NCBI GenBank assembly: GCA_036971475.1
Contig: JBAIZL010000010.1
Location: 3,922,469-3,986,468, forward strand
Direction: 5' to 3'
DNA length: 64,000 nucleotides
From: Prosapia bicincta
Taxonomy: Eukaryota; Arthropoda; Insecta; Hemiptera; Cercopidae
The notes beneath the pieces were generated by a model. The model was not told the DNA's origin. It worked only from the letters and a program-made list of their open reading frames with translations, and ran no database searches. Both the position numbers and the translations under genes were made by a program. Positions 11,087 to 23,368 of this stretch are shown here, in pieces. How positions within the stretch are numbered: position 1 is the first letter of the stretch; each line of letters opens with the position of its first letter.

Positions 11087-11859
11087 CTGAAGAGAATGTT
11101 AAATGTGTGTTATTTCTATTCATTAGTAAACCTTTATCCTTTTTTACAACCTAATAAAATACTTAGGAGGGTCTTTACTATTCTTCTCAGGCAAAGCTGA
11201 GTGGGGAAACTGAAGAAAAGCCATATCATAATATTGATGAAAATTTTGACTCAATGCCATAGGGTTATCATAAGTACTAGAACTGTTCCAACAATAACCC
11301 CCTACTCTTTGCATTTCCTTAAAAGTCTTATAAAAGTTTCACTTTAAACTAAATCACTTAGCTTTAACCATCTAAAGGTGACCAAGAAATATAAGAAACT
11401 GTGAAATTAAAATTTACAATTGTAACACGAGACTAATAAAATATTCAACCTTATTCCACAACTATTATGGAAAATAAACATAAAACTTTTTTACAGAATT
11501 TCATTTTAACGTTTGGTGCTTTGAGAAATTATGGAATAATAACTTCCAACATAATATTTGTAGTTCAGCAACTTTGTTTTAAACACTAATTTCCTTCTAA
11601 AATAATTTCAGTTTTTTTATTTAAAACTTTCACAAGAAAAGATAGTAGTACATACAAAATAATGTCCACCTCTTAATTTCTGAACACACCTGAAACAAAA
11701 ATAATACAATTACAATCCAATATTTGTTGGGTATTTTATAGTGGACAATTGTTAATTATTGCTATTAAAGTTCATAGTAGCATTCTTAATATGGCTGGAA
11801 TTAATGTAAGGAGATAAAGCTATATGGTTATATATCCATAAGACACATACATACATATA
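11087..11859. other. No feature recognised
   Basis: AT-rich sequence upstream of the hydrophobic-helix exon. No gene or repeat recognised. Confidence 0.35.
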
Positions 11860-12029
11860 TATACATCGGTTTTTGAACCATCCTAAGCCTATCGGGACAG
11901 AGCCCTTTGGTTGGATATACACATACCTTAACATGAAGCACCCTGGGAATATGTTAAGCAATCCCTCCGAATTTCATTATCTTATGCTTAGCAGTTTAGG
12001 AGTTCATAAGACATACATACACATTTACG

Positions 12030-12061
<32 letters not shown>

Positions 12062-13690
12062 ACACAGAGTGATTCGACAATGGTCAAGTGACCGAAAGGT
12101 GTCTCATCACACAAGGTAAAATTATTGCACTTAGTGGTGGAAAAAATTATTTACAAGTAATAATAATAACTTCATATATATAATTGTATATATATATATA
12201 TATATACATCAGTTTTTGAACCATCCTAAGCCTCTAGGGCAGAGCCCTGTAGATGCATCTACACCAAACTTCACAAAAGCCATGCTGATATGTTAAAAAA
12301 TATGTAAAACAATCTCTCCAAATGTCATTAAAATGTTCATTAGTTTAGGCATTCATAAGATACATACATCAGTTTTTGAACCATCCTAAGCTTCTGGGGC
12401 GTAGCCCTTTTAATGGATCTACATCAAACCTCAAACGAACCATCCTGGAAATATGTCAAACAATCCCTCTAAATTTCATAAATTTCTGTTCACCTGTTTA
12501 GGCGTCCATAAGATACATACATCAGTTTTTGGACCATCCTAAGCTTCTGGGGCGTAGCCCTTTTAATGGATCTACATCAAACCTCAAACGAACCATCCTG
12601 GAAATATGTCAAACAATCCCTCTAAATTTCACTAACTTCTGTTCACCTGTTTAGGCGTCCATAAGATACATACATCAGTTTTTGGACCATCCTAAGCCTC
12701 TGGAATGGAGCACAGTTGATGGATCTGAGCCAAACTTCACATGAACAGTCCTGGAAATATGTTTAAAAAAATCTCACCAAATTTCACTAACTTCTGTTCA
12801 CCTGTTTAGGCGTCCATAAGATACATACATCAGTTTTTGGACCATCCTAAGCCTCTGGAATGGAGCACAGTTGATGGATCTGAGCCAAACTTCACATGAA
12901 CAGTCCTGGAAATATGTTTAAAAAAATCTCACCAAATTTCACTAACTTCTGTTCACCTGTTTAGGCGTCCATAAGATACATACATCAGTTTTTGGACCAT
13001 CCTAAGCCTCTGGAATGGAGCACAGTTGATGGATCTGAGCCAAACTTCACATGAACAGTCCTGGAAATATGTTTAAAAAAATCTCACCAAATTTCACTAA
13101 CTTCTGTTCAGCTATTTAGACCTTCATAAGATACATACATACATACATATATACATCGGTTTTTGAACCATCCTAAACCTCTAGGGCGGAACCCTCTTAA
13201 TGGATCTACACCAAACCTCAAACGAACCGTCCTGGGAATATGTTTAAAAAAATCTCACAAAATTTCACTAACTTCTTTTCAGCTGTTTAGACGTTCATAA
13301 GATACATACATACATACATACATATACACATCGGTTTTTAAACCCTCCTAAGCCTCTGGGGCAGAACCCTCTAAATGGATCTAAACCAAACCTCAAACGA
13401 ACCCTCCTGGGAATATGTCAAACAATCCCTATAAATTTCATTAACTTCTGATCAGCGGTTTAGGCCCCCATAAGTCACATACATACATCGGTTTTTAAAC
13501 TATCATAAGCCTCTGGGGCGAAACCCTGTGGATGGGTCTACACCAAACTTCACAGGAACCATCCTGGGAATATGTTAAACAAACCCGCCAAATTTCATCA
13601 ATTTCTGTTCAGCTGTTTAGGTGTCTATAACATACACAAATACATACATACATACACATACACGAACATTCATTTTTATAGATATAGATT
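11860..13690 (+). repeat. Tandem array of about ten ~155-bp units
   Basis: Units share ATACATCGGTTTTTGAACC, a CTAAGCCTCT segment, an ATGTTTAA segment and a TGTTTAGGCGTCCATAAG end. The GTTTTT anchors lie near 11868, 12212, 12372, 12525, 12678, 12833, 12988, 13159, 13334 and 13491, mostly 153-175 bp apart. The three units around 12677-13110 are nearly identical, suggesting recent homogenisation. The first unit is separated from the rest by a family H hammerhead element (about 12025-12185). The array ends near an ATTCATTTTTATAGATATAG tail like that of some non-LTR element ends. No long frame is conserved. Confidence 0.85.
12068..12111 (+). ncRNA. Hammerhead-like ribozyme, family H (U3-A8 core)
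   Basis: Order read on the plus strand: stem I strand AGUGAU, core UCGACAA, one base, stem II GGUC-AAGU-GACC, GAA, a self-complementary stem III segment AGGUGUCU (with G-U pairs), C17, then AUCAC that pairs back to GUGAU. The pieces are in hammerhead type I order. The core differs from CUGANGA at positions 3, 4 and 8; positions 3 and 8 change together from C-G to U-A. Embedded in an AT-rich insertion within the tandem array. Confidence 0.55.
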
Positions 13691-15620
13691 TAATATACTG
13701 TATGACAATTTAATATTAAACTTTATTTTATAAAATATTTATATTCAACTCCCTCAACCCTACATGATATATATCGTTGGCACTTTTTATAGATCTCTAA
13801 AATTAAGTATAAACTGACAAAGACAAGTTTTGCTTGTGTAGTTGAATATATAATTACGGTATATGTCAACAACTATATTACTTCCTAGTTTTTTTCTAAT
13901 ACATTTTCTGCTTATTAATAATGATATGATATAATGCACAAACACTGTGCTTTATCAGTTAACAAGTTAATTAACAATATTTTTTTCATTATTTCAATGA
14001 TTACTTAGGAGAAGATAATCCTCTTCAAATAGAATAGTATTACTATATAAATTTATCACAAAATTTATAACAAAGTCCTGATATCATAATCTTAAAACTA
14101 TTTTTATATGAAATGTTTTTATTTTTTAAACCAAAAACTTTTAAATACTCATTACTTAAAACACTTTTTAACTAGCCAACTAGCCAATTGTGTCATTTAT
14201 TGGTACAAATATATTTAGTAATGCATTTTTGTAAAACAATAAGATTGTACATGTAATAAAATATAAGACGTGGATGTGGTAAATTTATTGTAGAAACTTT
14301 AAAGGTGAGATTATAGATAAAATACTTTATTGGTCCAATTTATAGATCATAAAAACCTATAACTATTTAAAGATTGCATAAGCTTATTAAAACAATCAAT
14401 TGTGACATTAAAAACATCAAAATATGAATTTCACCAGGATGTGACATCAAATACATAAAAACTTATTAAAAAGTCAAATTTAAAAAAAAAGGTTTAAAAA
14501 CTGGTACGTAGTTAATAGAAAGCAGGAACCAAAACAAACCATATAACAGACACTTTATGTGTAGAATTATTTTAATTATTGTAAAAAATATTACATAATT
14601 GAAACTAAGAAAAAAACTTCATTTAATATAAAATAAACCTTAATGGATATTTGTTACTACACATATATAATTAATCCAATTTATCTACAGATGTAATCAC
14701 AACTTTACAGACATATGTGTCATTAAACTCATTAAACATATCGTTTTAAACAATTTAAATTAATATATCAGAAATATCCAAAGATATATAAAAAAAATTT
14801 TCATAATGAATGTACAGATCCAAATTAAAACTAAGTATAACATACCAAAAAAAACCTGATATTTTAAAGGGGAAGCTAGAAACAAACAGTGAGTGGTGGG
14901 TGTGGGTATGGTTTTGGATGTTAGTGTGAGTGTGTGTGTGTGATGAGTGTGTGGTGTACATACTTCAGTAGAACAGATATCAATTAACTTATATAATTCA
15001 CAGAGTTCACTTTGGATCTAAATTATTGCCCTGATACTATGATAAAATGTATAAGTTTTGTAACTCACAAGGTGACAACAACATTGGTTGATTCCATTCA
15101 AAGAAAGGTTTGATTTAATAAAGAACACATGTAAATTTTTTTCAGAAACTTAGCCATAAATCTATGACTAATATACCCACCCACCAAATCTCATACCTGA
15201 TAAAGGAAGTATTACTATATTTTAACTCAGCTGTATGTGAAAAAGTAAACTGAAAACAAATTAGATAATAGCAACATAAAAATAGCAAAAGAAAATGTAT
15301 TATTGCTCATTAGGATGGTAAAGTTAAGAGAAGCCAACGTAACTGCTGCGACAAAATGAGAAATTGTGTCCACATAAGATACCTGAAAATAATATTAACT
15401 ATTTGATAGTGATTTATTTGGTATTAAAATTGTGATTTGATTTATACCATATAAATAATAAAAACCTACAACATTTTACAAAATATATTTACTATAAAAT
15501 TGTTTTATCTTTAAAGCAGCTAATTTTAAACTTTCGTAAAGATACAAAATAAAAATATTCCACTGCTAATAAAAATCTAAACCATTAAATTCATTTCACA
15601 CTATGAGAATTATGAAAATA
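13691..15620. other. No gene recognised
   Basis: AT-rich, with only a short TG-rich microsatellite (about 14890-14955). Confidence 0.4.
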
Positions 15621-15867
15621 TAATACCATATATGCCAAAATAAACAGTACTGAAACGGTTGTAAGATTTTATTTCATTTCATTTACATAGTGTTATAAAC
15701 ATATACAAGTAAAGTGAAGCTAAATCGGTTAGACTCAGGTGTAAACATGTTTTACATTGCCTCTGTTCAATTTGAAGCAACACTCATACTGTTCTTGATG
15801 GTTTTGCATTATTGAAACTACAGCTGATTCAGTTTCAGTACTGTTTATTTTGGTGCATATGGTATTA
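15621..15867. mobile_element. Short MITE with ~35-bp TIRs
   Basis: A 247-bp element whose first and last ~35 bp are inverted copies (TAATACCATATATGCC at the left, ending GGTATTA at the right), sharing AAATAAACAGTACTGAAAC. A TA at each end is consistent with a Tc1/mariner-type target site. The interior is non-coding. Confidence 0.75.
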
Positions 15868-16733
15868 GCTTTGACAATTGAATGGATATGTGAACATGAA
15901 TATTGATAGTATTGTATGAATCATAATTTTTCAAAGTTCATGTTTCAACTAAATTACAAATTACTAATAACAACTCTCAATAGCATTTATCGATTCTCAA
16001 AAACGAGAAATTATGATTAAATAATGACAGTGTCAGAAAAGATGGTGTGTTAGCACAAAAGAGAGGAAAAGGAAAAATGCAGTGAACATATAGTAAAACT
16101 ACAGTATGAAGCTTCATTTTTCAATACACACAGATAAATGTAACCAGAGAAAATGGAGGTGAGAGTGTGCTAAACATATTTCCGTGTATAAAATTACATT
16201 TTTAATGTTTTAAAGACATGTTTAACAATCTTATACCTTCTATTAATATTGTTTGTGGATTTTCCATGTAAGCATTATATTTACAGTAAAATGTATTCTT
16301 GTAAAGCAGAAAAATTGAACATTTCTGATTGAAGAGAGTTGAAATTGTAGAATTAATTATTGCTTACCTAAAGAAATATCGAAGTAAAGCATTACAATGC
16401 CGGCAAAGGGCAGTTCAGTACAAAGTTAGTTGTAAAAATAAAAAATCTAAGGCTTTTAACATTTCAAGATGATAGGATGTAGTTAGTATTTTGTTGTGAA
16501 ATAAATTAATGCGCTAGAGGGTTAGAGGATCTTTGAAGTTCCATTAGGGAAACTTAAGGCATCAGATTATTAATTTAAAGAAAACAAAATAATGGTACAG
16601 TTTTTAAACAAGAACTGTTATACACAATATCAAGAGCACACTGGTACAATATATTACAATAAAAATATTGAAAAGAACCCCAATACCACAAAAATAATCA
16701 AAAATAACAAATAAGACAAGTTACTTAAGATTA

Positions 16734-16780
16734 AACCCTTATGTACATTTCGATGACCATGTCATCATCATCAGAGGGTC
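16734..16780 (-). ncRNA. Hammerhead ribozyme, family A, left arm
   Basis: Minus-strand order: stem I GACCCU, core CUGAUGA, one base, stem II GAUGAC-AUG-GUCAUC, GAA, palindromic stem III AUGUACAU, A17, then AGGGUU closing stem I. All invariant core bases are present. The only unusual points are the single base before stem II and a stem III that can only form well between two molecules. It is the same sequence as the copy in the other arm. Confidence 0.8.
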
Positions 16781-16891
16781 TTGTTACAAAACACAATCTA
16801 GCACACAAGAAGTTACAAACTAGAATGATGACAAACTAACTGATCATTCTAGTTTGTAACTTCTTGTGTGCTAGATTGTGTTTTGTAACAA

Positions 16892-16938
16892 GACCCTCTG
16901 ATGATGATGACATGGTCATCGAAATGTACATAAGGGTT
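16892..16938 (+). ncRNA. Hammerhead ribozyme, family A, right arm
   Basis: Stem I 16892-16897 pairs with 16933-16938 (GACCCU with AGGGUU). The core CUGAUGA is at 16898-16904, stem II at 16906-16920 (6 bp, loop AUG), GAA at 16921-16923, and palindrome AUGUACAU at 16924-16931. Predicted cleavage follows A16932. Small hammerheads with a diminished stem III that act as dimers are known to accompany Penelope-like elements, and this copy fits that description fully. Confidence 0.85.
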
Positions 16939-17018
16939 TAATCTTAAGTAACTTGTCTTATTTGTTATTTTTTATTATTTTTGTGGTATTGGGGTTCTTT
17001 TCAATATTTTTATTGTAA

Positions 17019-17764
17019 GAACTGTTATAGTTAAAATACTATTGGTTGTACTTCAAAAAGTGTTTTGTGATTAGATTTTAAACATGTTATTATCACAAAA
17101 AAATAAAATATGGTTTCATAGTAATATATAATACAAGGATTACGATGGTGAAAAAATTTGTAATTCATAAATAGTTTTCTTATCTTAAAACGACATTAAA
17201 TTAAAACCTCTCTAAAAGGAATTACAATTTAACATAAAAAAGTCAGTCTCTGAAGCTTTTTTTAATTTTTTGGTCGGGTAAATGATGTCAGTGGGAAAGT
17301 TGGAGCTATATTTTGCTAACGCAAACGAGTAGCCATATTGGGTGCTTTAGTCTAATCATGTTAAGTTATTTGTCTAGTCTATTGAATCTGTATCAGGATG
17401 TTATCTTAATTTAATTATTATATACGGTATTTATATTAGGCCTATTACTTAGTCATTTTAGATCATCAGTCTAGTAACTTAATCATTATTATTATATTTT
17501 TGTTATTGATAAACTGTGTAAAACTTATTGGTAATCCGAACTTATTGACAGTTACAAATATTATATAATGTAGGCTTGTTATTTAATGTATATTCAATAT
17601 GGAAGCCACATCGTAGAATGGGTGAAACTTCTGGAAATTTTGTAAATAATATGAATAGTTTATTGATGCAGCTGATAATGGAAATATTAAATAGTATTAT
17701 AGAAAACTTATTTATATTAGACACTAAATAGCAACACCAATACTACTGGGTTTAGTTGGCACAT
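17019..17764. other. No gene recognised
   Basis: AT-rich spacer between the family A inverted repeat and a Penelope-like pseudogene. Confidence 0.35.
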
Positions 17765-19765
17765 GGGCCTTGTCTAAAAGCAATTTGACGCTCTCCACTA
17801 GGATGACTCATGGCTTGAGGCCGCCATCTTGGTGGGGGACACCCACAAAAGCTGGCTTCAAATACCTACCTACAATTTCTTCTCTAGTTTTTTCTGTGCT
17901 CGCTGGTTTCACCAGTGCACAATTAACACCACAAATATCAAGTTTAATGCAAATGAAATAACACTATTAAACAAAGGCCTAAAATACATCCTACACCCCA
18001 AAAAATACAACCACAAACAAATGTCAAACATTATTTGAGCACAGAAACAGCAATTCAAAACACAGAACCCACCCACCTTGAATACATTAGATAAGACATT
18101 AAACATAAAATGCCTCAACATAAACACTTTAAACACTAAATCAAGCACATCTAATGAACACTCAACCCTTAAATCTATCATACAAAAACGTAACAAACAT
18201 AACCTATTTTTTTTAAAAGCAGGTACCGCAATTCCGTAGTAATAATGCACCAACTAGACATTGATAGGAAAGTAAATAATTTCATGGCAGAAAACAAAAC
18301 AACCGAATTTCAGTTAGACCCCACATCAAAGTTTGTAACAAAATTATAAACCTTCTAAACAAATGCTCCAAAATCATGAACGCTGAACAAAAGAAATATT
18401 ACAAGTAAATAAAACCCCAAGCACCCAAACTAAGCGTTTCACCTAAAATCCACAAAGAAAACACTCCCATTCGCCTACTAAGCAACCACACACTTCTCAT
18501 AAGCTAACCAAATATATAGATAAACTTACCAGAGACGACATAAACTTTAACAACCAGACATCCATATGCAATAACACAGACCTAATCCACAAAACTAAAG
18601 ATATCTATATACCACACAACCCCACCATAGCATCATTAGACATAAAAAACCTATAAACCAACATATAAACAAACTATAAAACACGCTTACAAACAAAACT
18701 CCACAAAACTTACCCATGAAATCATCACACTCACCAAACTCATCACATCACAAAACTACTTCATATATCAACACAAAATTTGCACACAGAACGATGGCCT
18801 GCCTATAGATTCCCCCCTCTCAGATATCCTAGCAGAAATATTCCTTAATCACATTAAACAATATTACATTATGCAGATCAACAACCAATCACATCAATAC
18901 AATACATCAAAACCTGACATTTACCTTCGAATTAGAAGACAACAATAAAATGAACTTCCTGGACCTTACTATCACCAAACACAATTTCAAAATATACAGA
19001 AAACTAATAATCACTGATACCATGATACATAACATATCTAATCACCCCACAACACAAACACACTGCATTTAACCATATATTGCCTATGCTTAAAGTATAC
19101 CTATGCAACAAAAATACAGTGACGAATAACTTAACACAGTCAAATACATCGCTCAACAAAACGGCTACCAACATACACTTATAGATCACATACTCAAGAA
19201 AATTAAACATAAACAACATCGTCAAACAGCCACACTGACAAGCAATACAAAAAAATAATAAATACATATCCATCACTTATCACAAAACACACAAAATTGC
19301 TTCCACATTCAGAAAACTCAATTACCAAATATCTTACAAAACAACGAACACTTTAAGACAACACATACAACCCTATAAACAACAAACAGACAAATGCAAT
19401 CCATCCGGTATACATAAAATAGCATGTAGCGGCTACCCCAGCTTCTACATTGGCCAAACTGGTAGATCTTTCAACAACGTTTCAAAGAACACATCAATGA
19501 TATGAAAAAAATAAATCCAAAATCCAACTACGCAACACATATACAAAACTTTCAACACACATACAAGAACATTCATACTAACTTAAATATTCTCCACATA
19601 TTAAACCATATTAAAATACTAACAACTACAGAAATATATGAAATATACAAACATCATACAACAGAAAAAGAAAATATTTTAAATGGCCGCCCACACTTTG
19701 AATCTAACACCCTTTTTCATTTAGTAAACAACCAACTTAATACACCTTCTCTACACTCATAAATC
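17765..19765 (+). mobile_element. Penelope-like element, nearly full-length but badly decayed
   Basis: Scattered frames on the plus strand follow the order of a Penelope-like protein. An N-terminal reverse transcriptase lead-in (ITLLNKGLKYILHPKK near 17960) comes first. Later comes the thumb-side motif KMNFLDLTITKHNFKIYRK (near 18950), then a GIY-YIG-like piece (FYIGQT in a broken frame near 19440), and a C-terminal tail (19502-19762) with EIYEIYKHHTTEKENILN. Many stops and frameshifts separate them, so nothing functional remains. Reverse transcriptase plus GIY-YIG nuclease is the diagnostic pair for this class. Confidence 0.75.
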
Positions 19766-21770
19766 ATATGCTTCCAACCTTTTGCCTTGTGCAACCGTTA
19801 CCAGTAGTGTCAGCTTCGTAAACGATTGTTTCTAAACGTGTTATTATGTAAGTTCTAAATTGTTCACTCAAGTATTATTTACTTACAGTTTATTTAGTGA
19901 ATTCCAGATGATTACAACAAGCAACTTTAAAAAAATAATTTACTTCCTACAACCTTTCATCTTCTTTTTTTCTTTAGATCTACTTTCTACATTTTTGTGA
20001 CATCAAATTTTCCTTCTCAGTTCTACTACTTTACAAACTTTCTATTTAGTTTACAAACAAACTTATTCTCTAAACAAATTATTGTTTAGTACTTTCTATT
20101 TACATTTTTCATTTTCTTCTTGTATTAATCCTCTTCAGCAGTTGCTTCCATCCTTTCGTAACTGGTTTCCCATGTAAGTCCTTTTACCTTATTTCTTAAT
20201 TCTATTGCTACCTTTATTTGGCCTTTCTCATTGTTTATTTTATGAACAAATTATTTTTATTTATGAACAAAGTCTGTTTTAAAGTTTGTTGTCTCTTATT
20301 CAATTTTAAAATTTTCTTTAGCAAATTTCTTATATGCCAGTTTACAATATCTTTACTAAACTTAATTTGCATTCATTTCTGATTCCTTCTCTACTTTTTA
20401 AACAAAATATGGTTTCATTACTGGACATGTTTTATTAAATATTCAGTTGTCACCTATCGGACAGTTCCATTTGTGCCTTCTATGTTGTTCATATAGAATA
20501 TTACAGACAATCCAAGAATAGCTTTTACAAAATTCTCAAAAGTTTGCTTTACTCTTCATTCAATGAGTACTCATTATCCTGAGGATTATTTCAACTTAAG
20601 TTGAACACATTCTGTATTCTTTCACAAGTTACTATAAACAGTAAGGTTTTAGTCCCCCTGATTATGAAACTACCGTCTACTCCTTTGGGCTCCTAGTTTT
20701 GCTTCACTTCACCTAACACTTACCTTATACTTCATGCACAAAATCTTCCACTAGTACTAAACTACCATTATAATGCCCTTGTAATTAAACAATTATAACA
20801 TAACAAATAAACATTCTGAAATTACTTCATCTATCACAAAGTCTAAATAGACACAAAGTTTTCCTTCATAATCACATCCCAATTTATATATAAAATGACT
20901 TTTTAGTCAAGAATTACTTTACATATATTAATTAGGTTATGAAATTGTAAAGTTTAAAGATGATTTCACAAAACTTTGTCTGTTCTGGCTAAATCTGAGA
21001 CCAAAGAAATGTTTAACATAATAGGATACAATCGTTTTGGCATAAAATTATGAAAATAATTATTTTGTGCTCAATATGAAAAGATGTTATTTACTTTCAA
21101 TTACAAACTTTAAAATTAATAGGGAAAAATAAAACTGATTGTAAACTACACTTAAAGAAAACCTTAGAAACAACATATTCACCTTATAGTTAGTTTTTAC
21201 TTCATAGCTATTTTTTTGCAGGCTATACATTTATAGGGAGGCAAAAGACAGCAGATAAAATCACTTTACCCCTGCCCTAATTTACTGTTTTTATTAAAAT
21301 TATATTACAAAACTTTATATGATCAACTTTTCAAGCTAGGATGTCAAATGCATCTGTTTGAGAAAGCTTATTACTGGCGGTGTGCGGTTAAGTGCTGCAA
21401 AATTTAGAAACTAATAGAAATGCTCTTGAATTTCTTAGTTTTCCATCTCTTGAATTTTTTAAAACTATTTGATAGGCAAGGTTTTTCGATTTGATGTCAC
21501 CTATGGTTCCTGCCACAGGATTAAAAAACACCATTCAATAGTGATATTGATAATTACGATGATAATACTAATAGCGTAGTAAAATTGAGGAAATGTGCTA
21601 ACTAAAGATTGTAAAGTAGATAATTAGTAGGAGTGATTTTAAATTTAAACCTAAACCAGTGATGAGAACTAAGTATTAACTGAAAATTTCATAATTTGAA
21701 AAAAGTTCAGTATTTTCTGAGATATTGAAATTCTATAACTGTATGAAGCAACGGTGGTGTAATGTTTATT
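19766..21770. other. No feature recognised
   Basis: AT-rich intergenic sequence of about 2 kb. No coding segment, tandem array or element end seen. Confidence 0.4.
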
Positions 21771-21818
21771 TTTAAATAAATAGATAAAACCTCTAAACCA
21801 CAAATAACTTTTATTTAA

Positions 21819-21861
21819 ACCTTATGTACATTTCAATTGCCCAGCAATCATCTTCAGAGGT
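21819..21861 (-). ncRNA. Hammerhead ribozyme, family B, left arm
   Basis: Minus strand: ACCU, CUGAAGA, U, stem II GAUUGC-UGG-GCAAUU, GAA, palindrome AUGUACAU, A17, AGGU. All invariant core bases fit (position 7 is free). Differs from the other arm at a few bases, one being the base before stem II. Lies on the ADAT3 sense strand, about 275 bases beyond the stop codon. Confidence 0.75.
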
Positions 21862-21894
21862 ATTTAAAAAATACAACTCTTGTATTTTTTAAAT

Positions 21895-21937
21895 ACCTCT
21901 GAAGAAGATTGCTGCGCAATTGAAATGTACATAAGGT
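21895..21937 (+). ncRNA. Hammerhead ribozyme, family B, right arm
   Basis: Stem I ACCU/AGGU (21895-21898 with 21934-21937), core CUGAAGA, single A, stem II GAUUGC-UGC-GCAAUU (bottom pair G-U), GAA (21922-21924), palindrome AUGUACAU, cleavage base A21933. Shares the stem III palindrome with family A, but stem II and the flanks differ. Confidence 0.75.
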
Positions 21938-22136
21938 TTAAATAAAAGTTATTTGTGGTTTAGAGGTTTTATTTATTTATTTAAAAATTGAAATTCTAGT
22001 TGTGAGCACCAAAAATTTTAATGTCATTTAAATACGACTGGGTGGACAAATAATAAGTTCTTTAAATACTGACCCAAAGGGTTGATAAAAAAATCATTAG
22101 GTTTAAATCAAACAAAAAAAAAGGTTTAAATAATTA

Positions 22137-23140
22137 TTATATATTCTTAGTATACAAAGAACAACATTCATTTTTAAGAAGACCTTTAAATACTTCATAA
22201 TGGTGATTTAATGCTTTTATAGTATGTAGTTTTATTACAGTTCCTAGAGCTCCCTTTTCAGAAGAACAGCCATAGAACACTCTCCGGGCTCTACTATGAA
22301 CTAATGCCATTGCACACATTATACAAGGTTCACGAGTCACATAAATGTCAAATCCTGTGCAAAGGTAGTCTCCAGCAGGCTTTTCCAAGCCATCTGCATT
22401 TCTTTTTTTATGTTCAAAAGTATTCTGCTTAATTTTATCACTGTTAATATAATCAAGAGTAGATTTAGGCCATGCACCACCATTTTGCGTCCTTGCAACT
22501 AAATCCACAACAACCATAACAGCATGTTTTACGGGATTTGTTCCTCTATCATCTGTACCCACTGCTACAAGTTTATTAACTGATGGGTCAACAACTACTG
22601 CCCCTACCTGGAACTTACTTTTTTTTGCAGCATCTACAGCAACCTTCATCCACTTTGTCAGAATAAATTGTTCGTTTAAATCAAATAATGTGCCAGACAA
22701 TAACTTTTCTAAATATTTATCTTCATGGTAATTAGAAGGCCAAATCTTGTATGCATTTGTAAACTGTTTTCTTGTTCTAGGTATAACAGCTGGGACTTTA
22801 ACTTTTTTTATACATAATGCCAGGCCTTTAGTATCAAAATTTTCCTTTTTCAAAAACTCTAAAGGATTGATTTTATCAGTCAAACTCAATATTATTTCAT
22901 TATTATTTACTCTTCTAAGGTGTATTAGCATTGGTATTGGAAGTATTCTGTTCAAATCTTCTATTAACCTTGAAGTTTGTTTTTTATCTTCTATTTTAGC
23001 AATAAATACCTCTACTAAGGGGGTATCTTGAATAAATGAGTCATCAAGCACAGCTTCACATATAGAAGATTTCTGCATATTATTAAGGTAGTTTCCAATA
23101 CGCTTATCCTTCTTTGATGTAACTTGCTTTTTAGATAAAC
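22137..23140 (-). CDS. ADAT3: ADAT3: non-catalytic subunit of tRNA A34 deaminase, terminal exon
   Basis: Partner of ADAT2 in the heterodimer that converts wobble adenosine 34 to inosine in several tRNAs. The 313-residue frame from ATG 23078 shows the family layout. An N-terminal segment contains KIEDKKQTSRLIEDLNRI (residues 28-45) and a deaminase fold starts near residue 137. The zinc motif HAV (185-187) has the catalytic Glu replaced by Val, the hallmark of the inactive subunit. TREPCIMCAMALVHSR (248-263) supplies the two zinc Cys. The frame stays open upstream of the ATG to an acceptor (TTCCAG) just above 23140, so part of the exon before the Met may be coding or 5' UTR and an upstream exon is expected. 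The stop is at 22137-22139 and the body is intact. Confidence 0.93.
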
Positions 23141-23368
23141 CTGGAATAATAATAATTTATCACTAATTCTCAGTGTCTCTTTTTTATAGAAAATAATAAG
23201 AGATGAAATACTAAGATAATAAGAGATCAAATAAATAATTACACTTCAAAAAATACTAAAACCTTAAAAACAATTTTTTTTTAATAAGTAAATTAGACGA
23301 AAATGGGATTTTTAGAAACAAAAATATGCAAAGCTTCTTGATGTAATCATCTTGACTTCACTGATTAA

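Larger units (their letters stand above)
16654..17018. repeat. Near-perfect inverted repeat, 176-bp arms, hammerhead family A
   Basis: Arms 16654-16829 and 16843-17018 are almost exact inverted copies around a 13-bp loop. Each arm carries one complete hammerhead fold, so a ribozyme can be transcribed from either strand. The outer parts (CCCCAATACCACAAAAATAA) recur in the shortened inverted repeat at 24281-24432. The flank left of both copies is also shared. Interpreted as paired terminal repeats of a Penelope-like element that has lost its body. Confidence 0.9.
21771..21986. repeat. Inverted repeat, hammerhead family B
   Basis: Arms of about 106 bp (21771-21876 and 21880-21986) face each other across three bases. 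Each arm holds one hammerhead fold. The repeat begins only 150 bp downstream of the ADAT3 stop codon. Its arm contains ATTTATTTATTT, which reads as overlapping AATAAA signals on the ADAT3 strand. A decayed relative lies at about 46755-46850. Confidence 0.85.

Noticed and set aside
12025..12205. CRISPR-like appearance of repeats around 12-13.7 kb
   Set aside because: Units are long (~155 bp), directly adjacent and without unique spacers; an ordinary tandem array in a eukaryotic genome.
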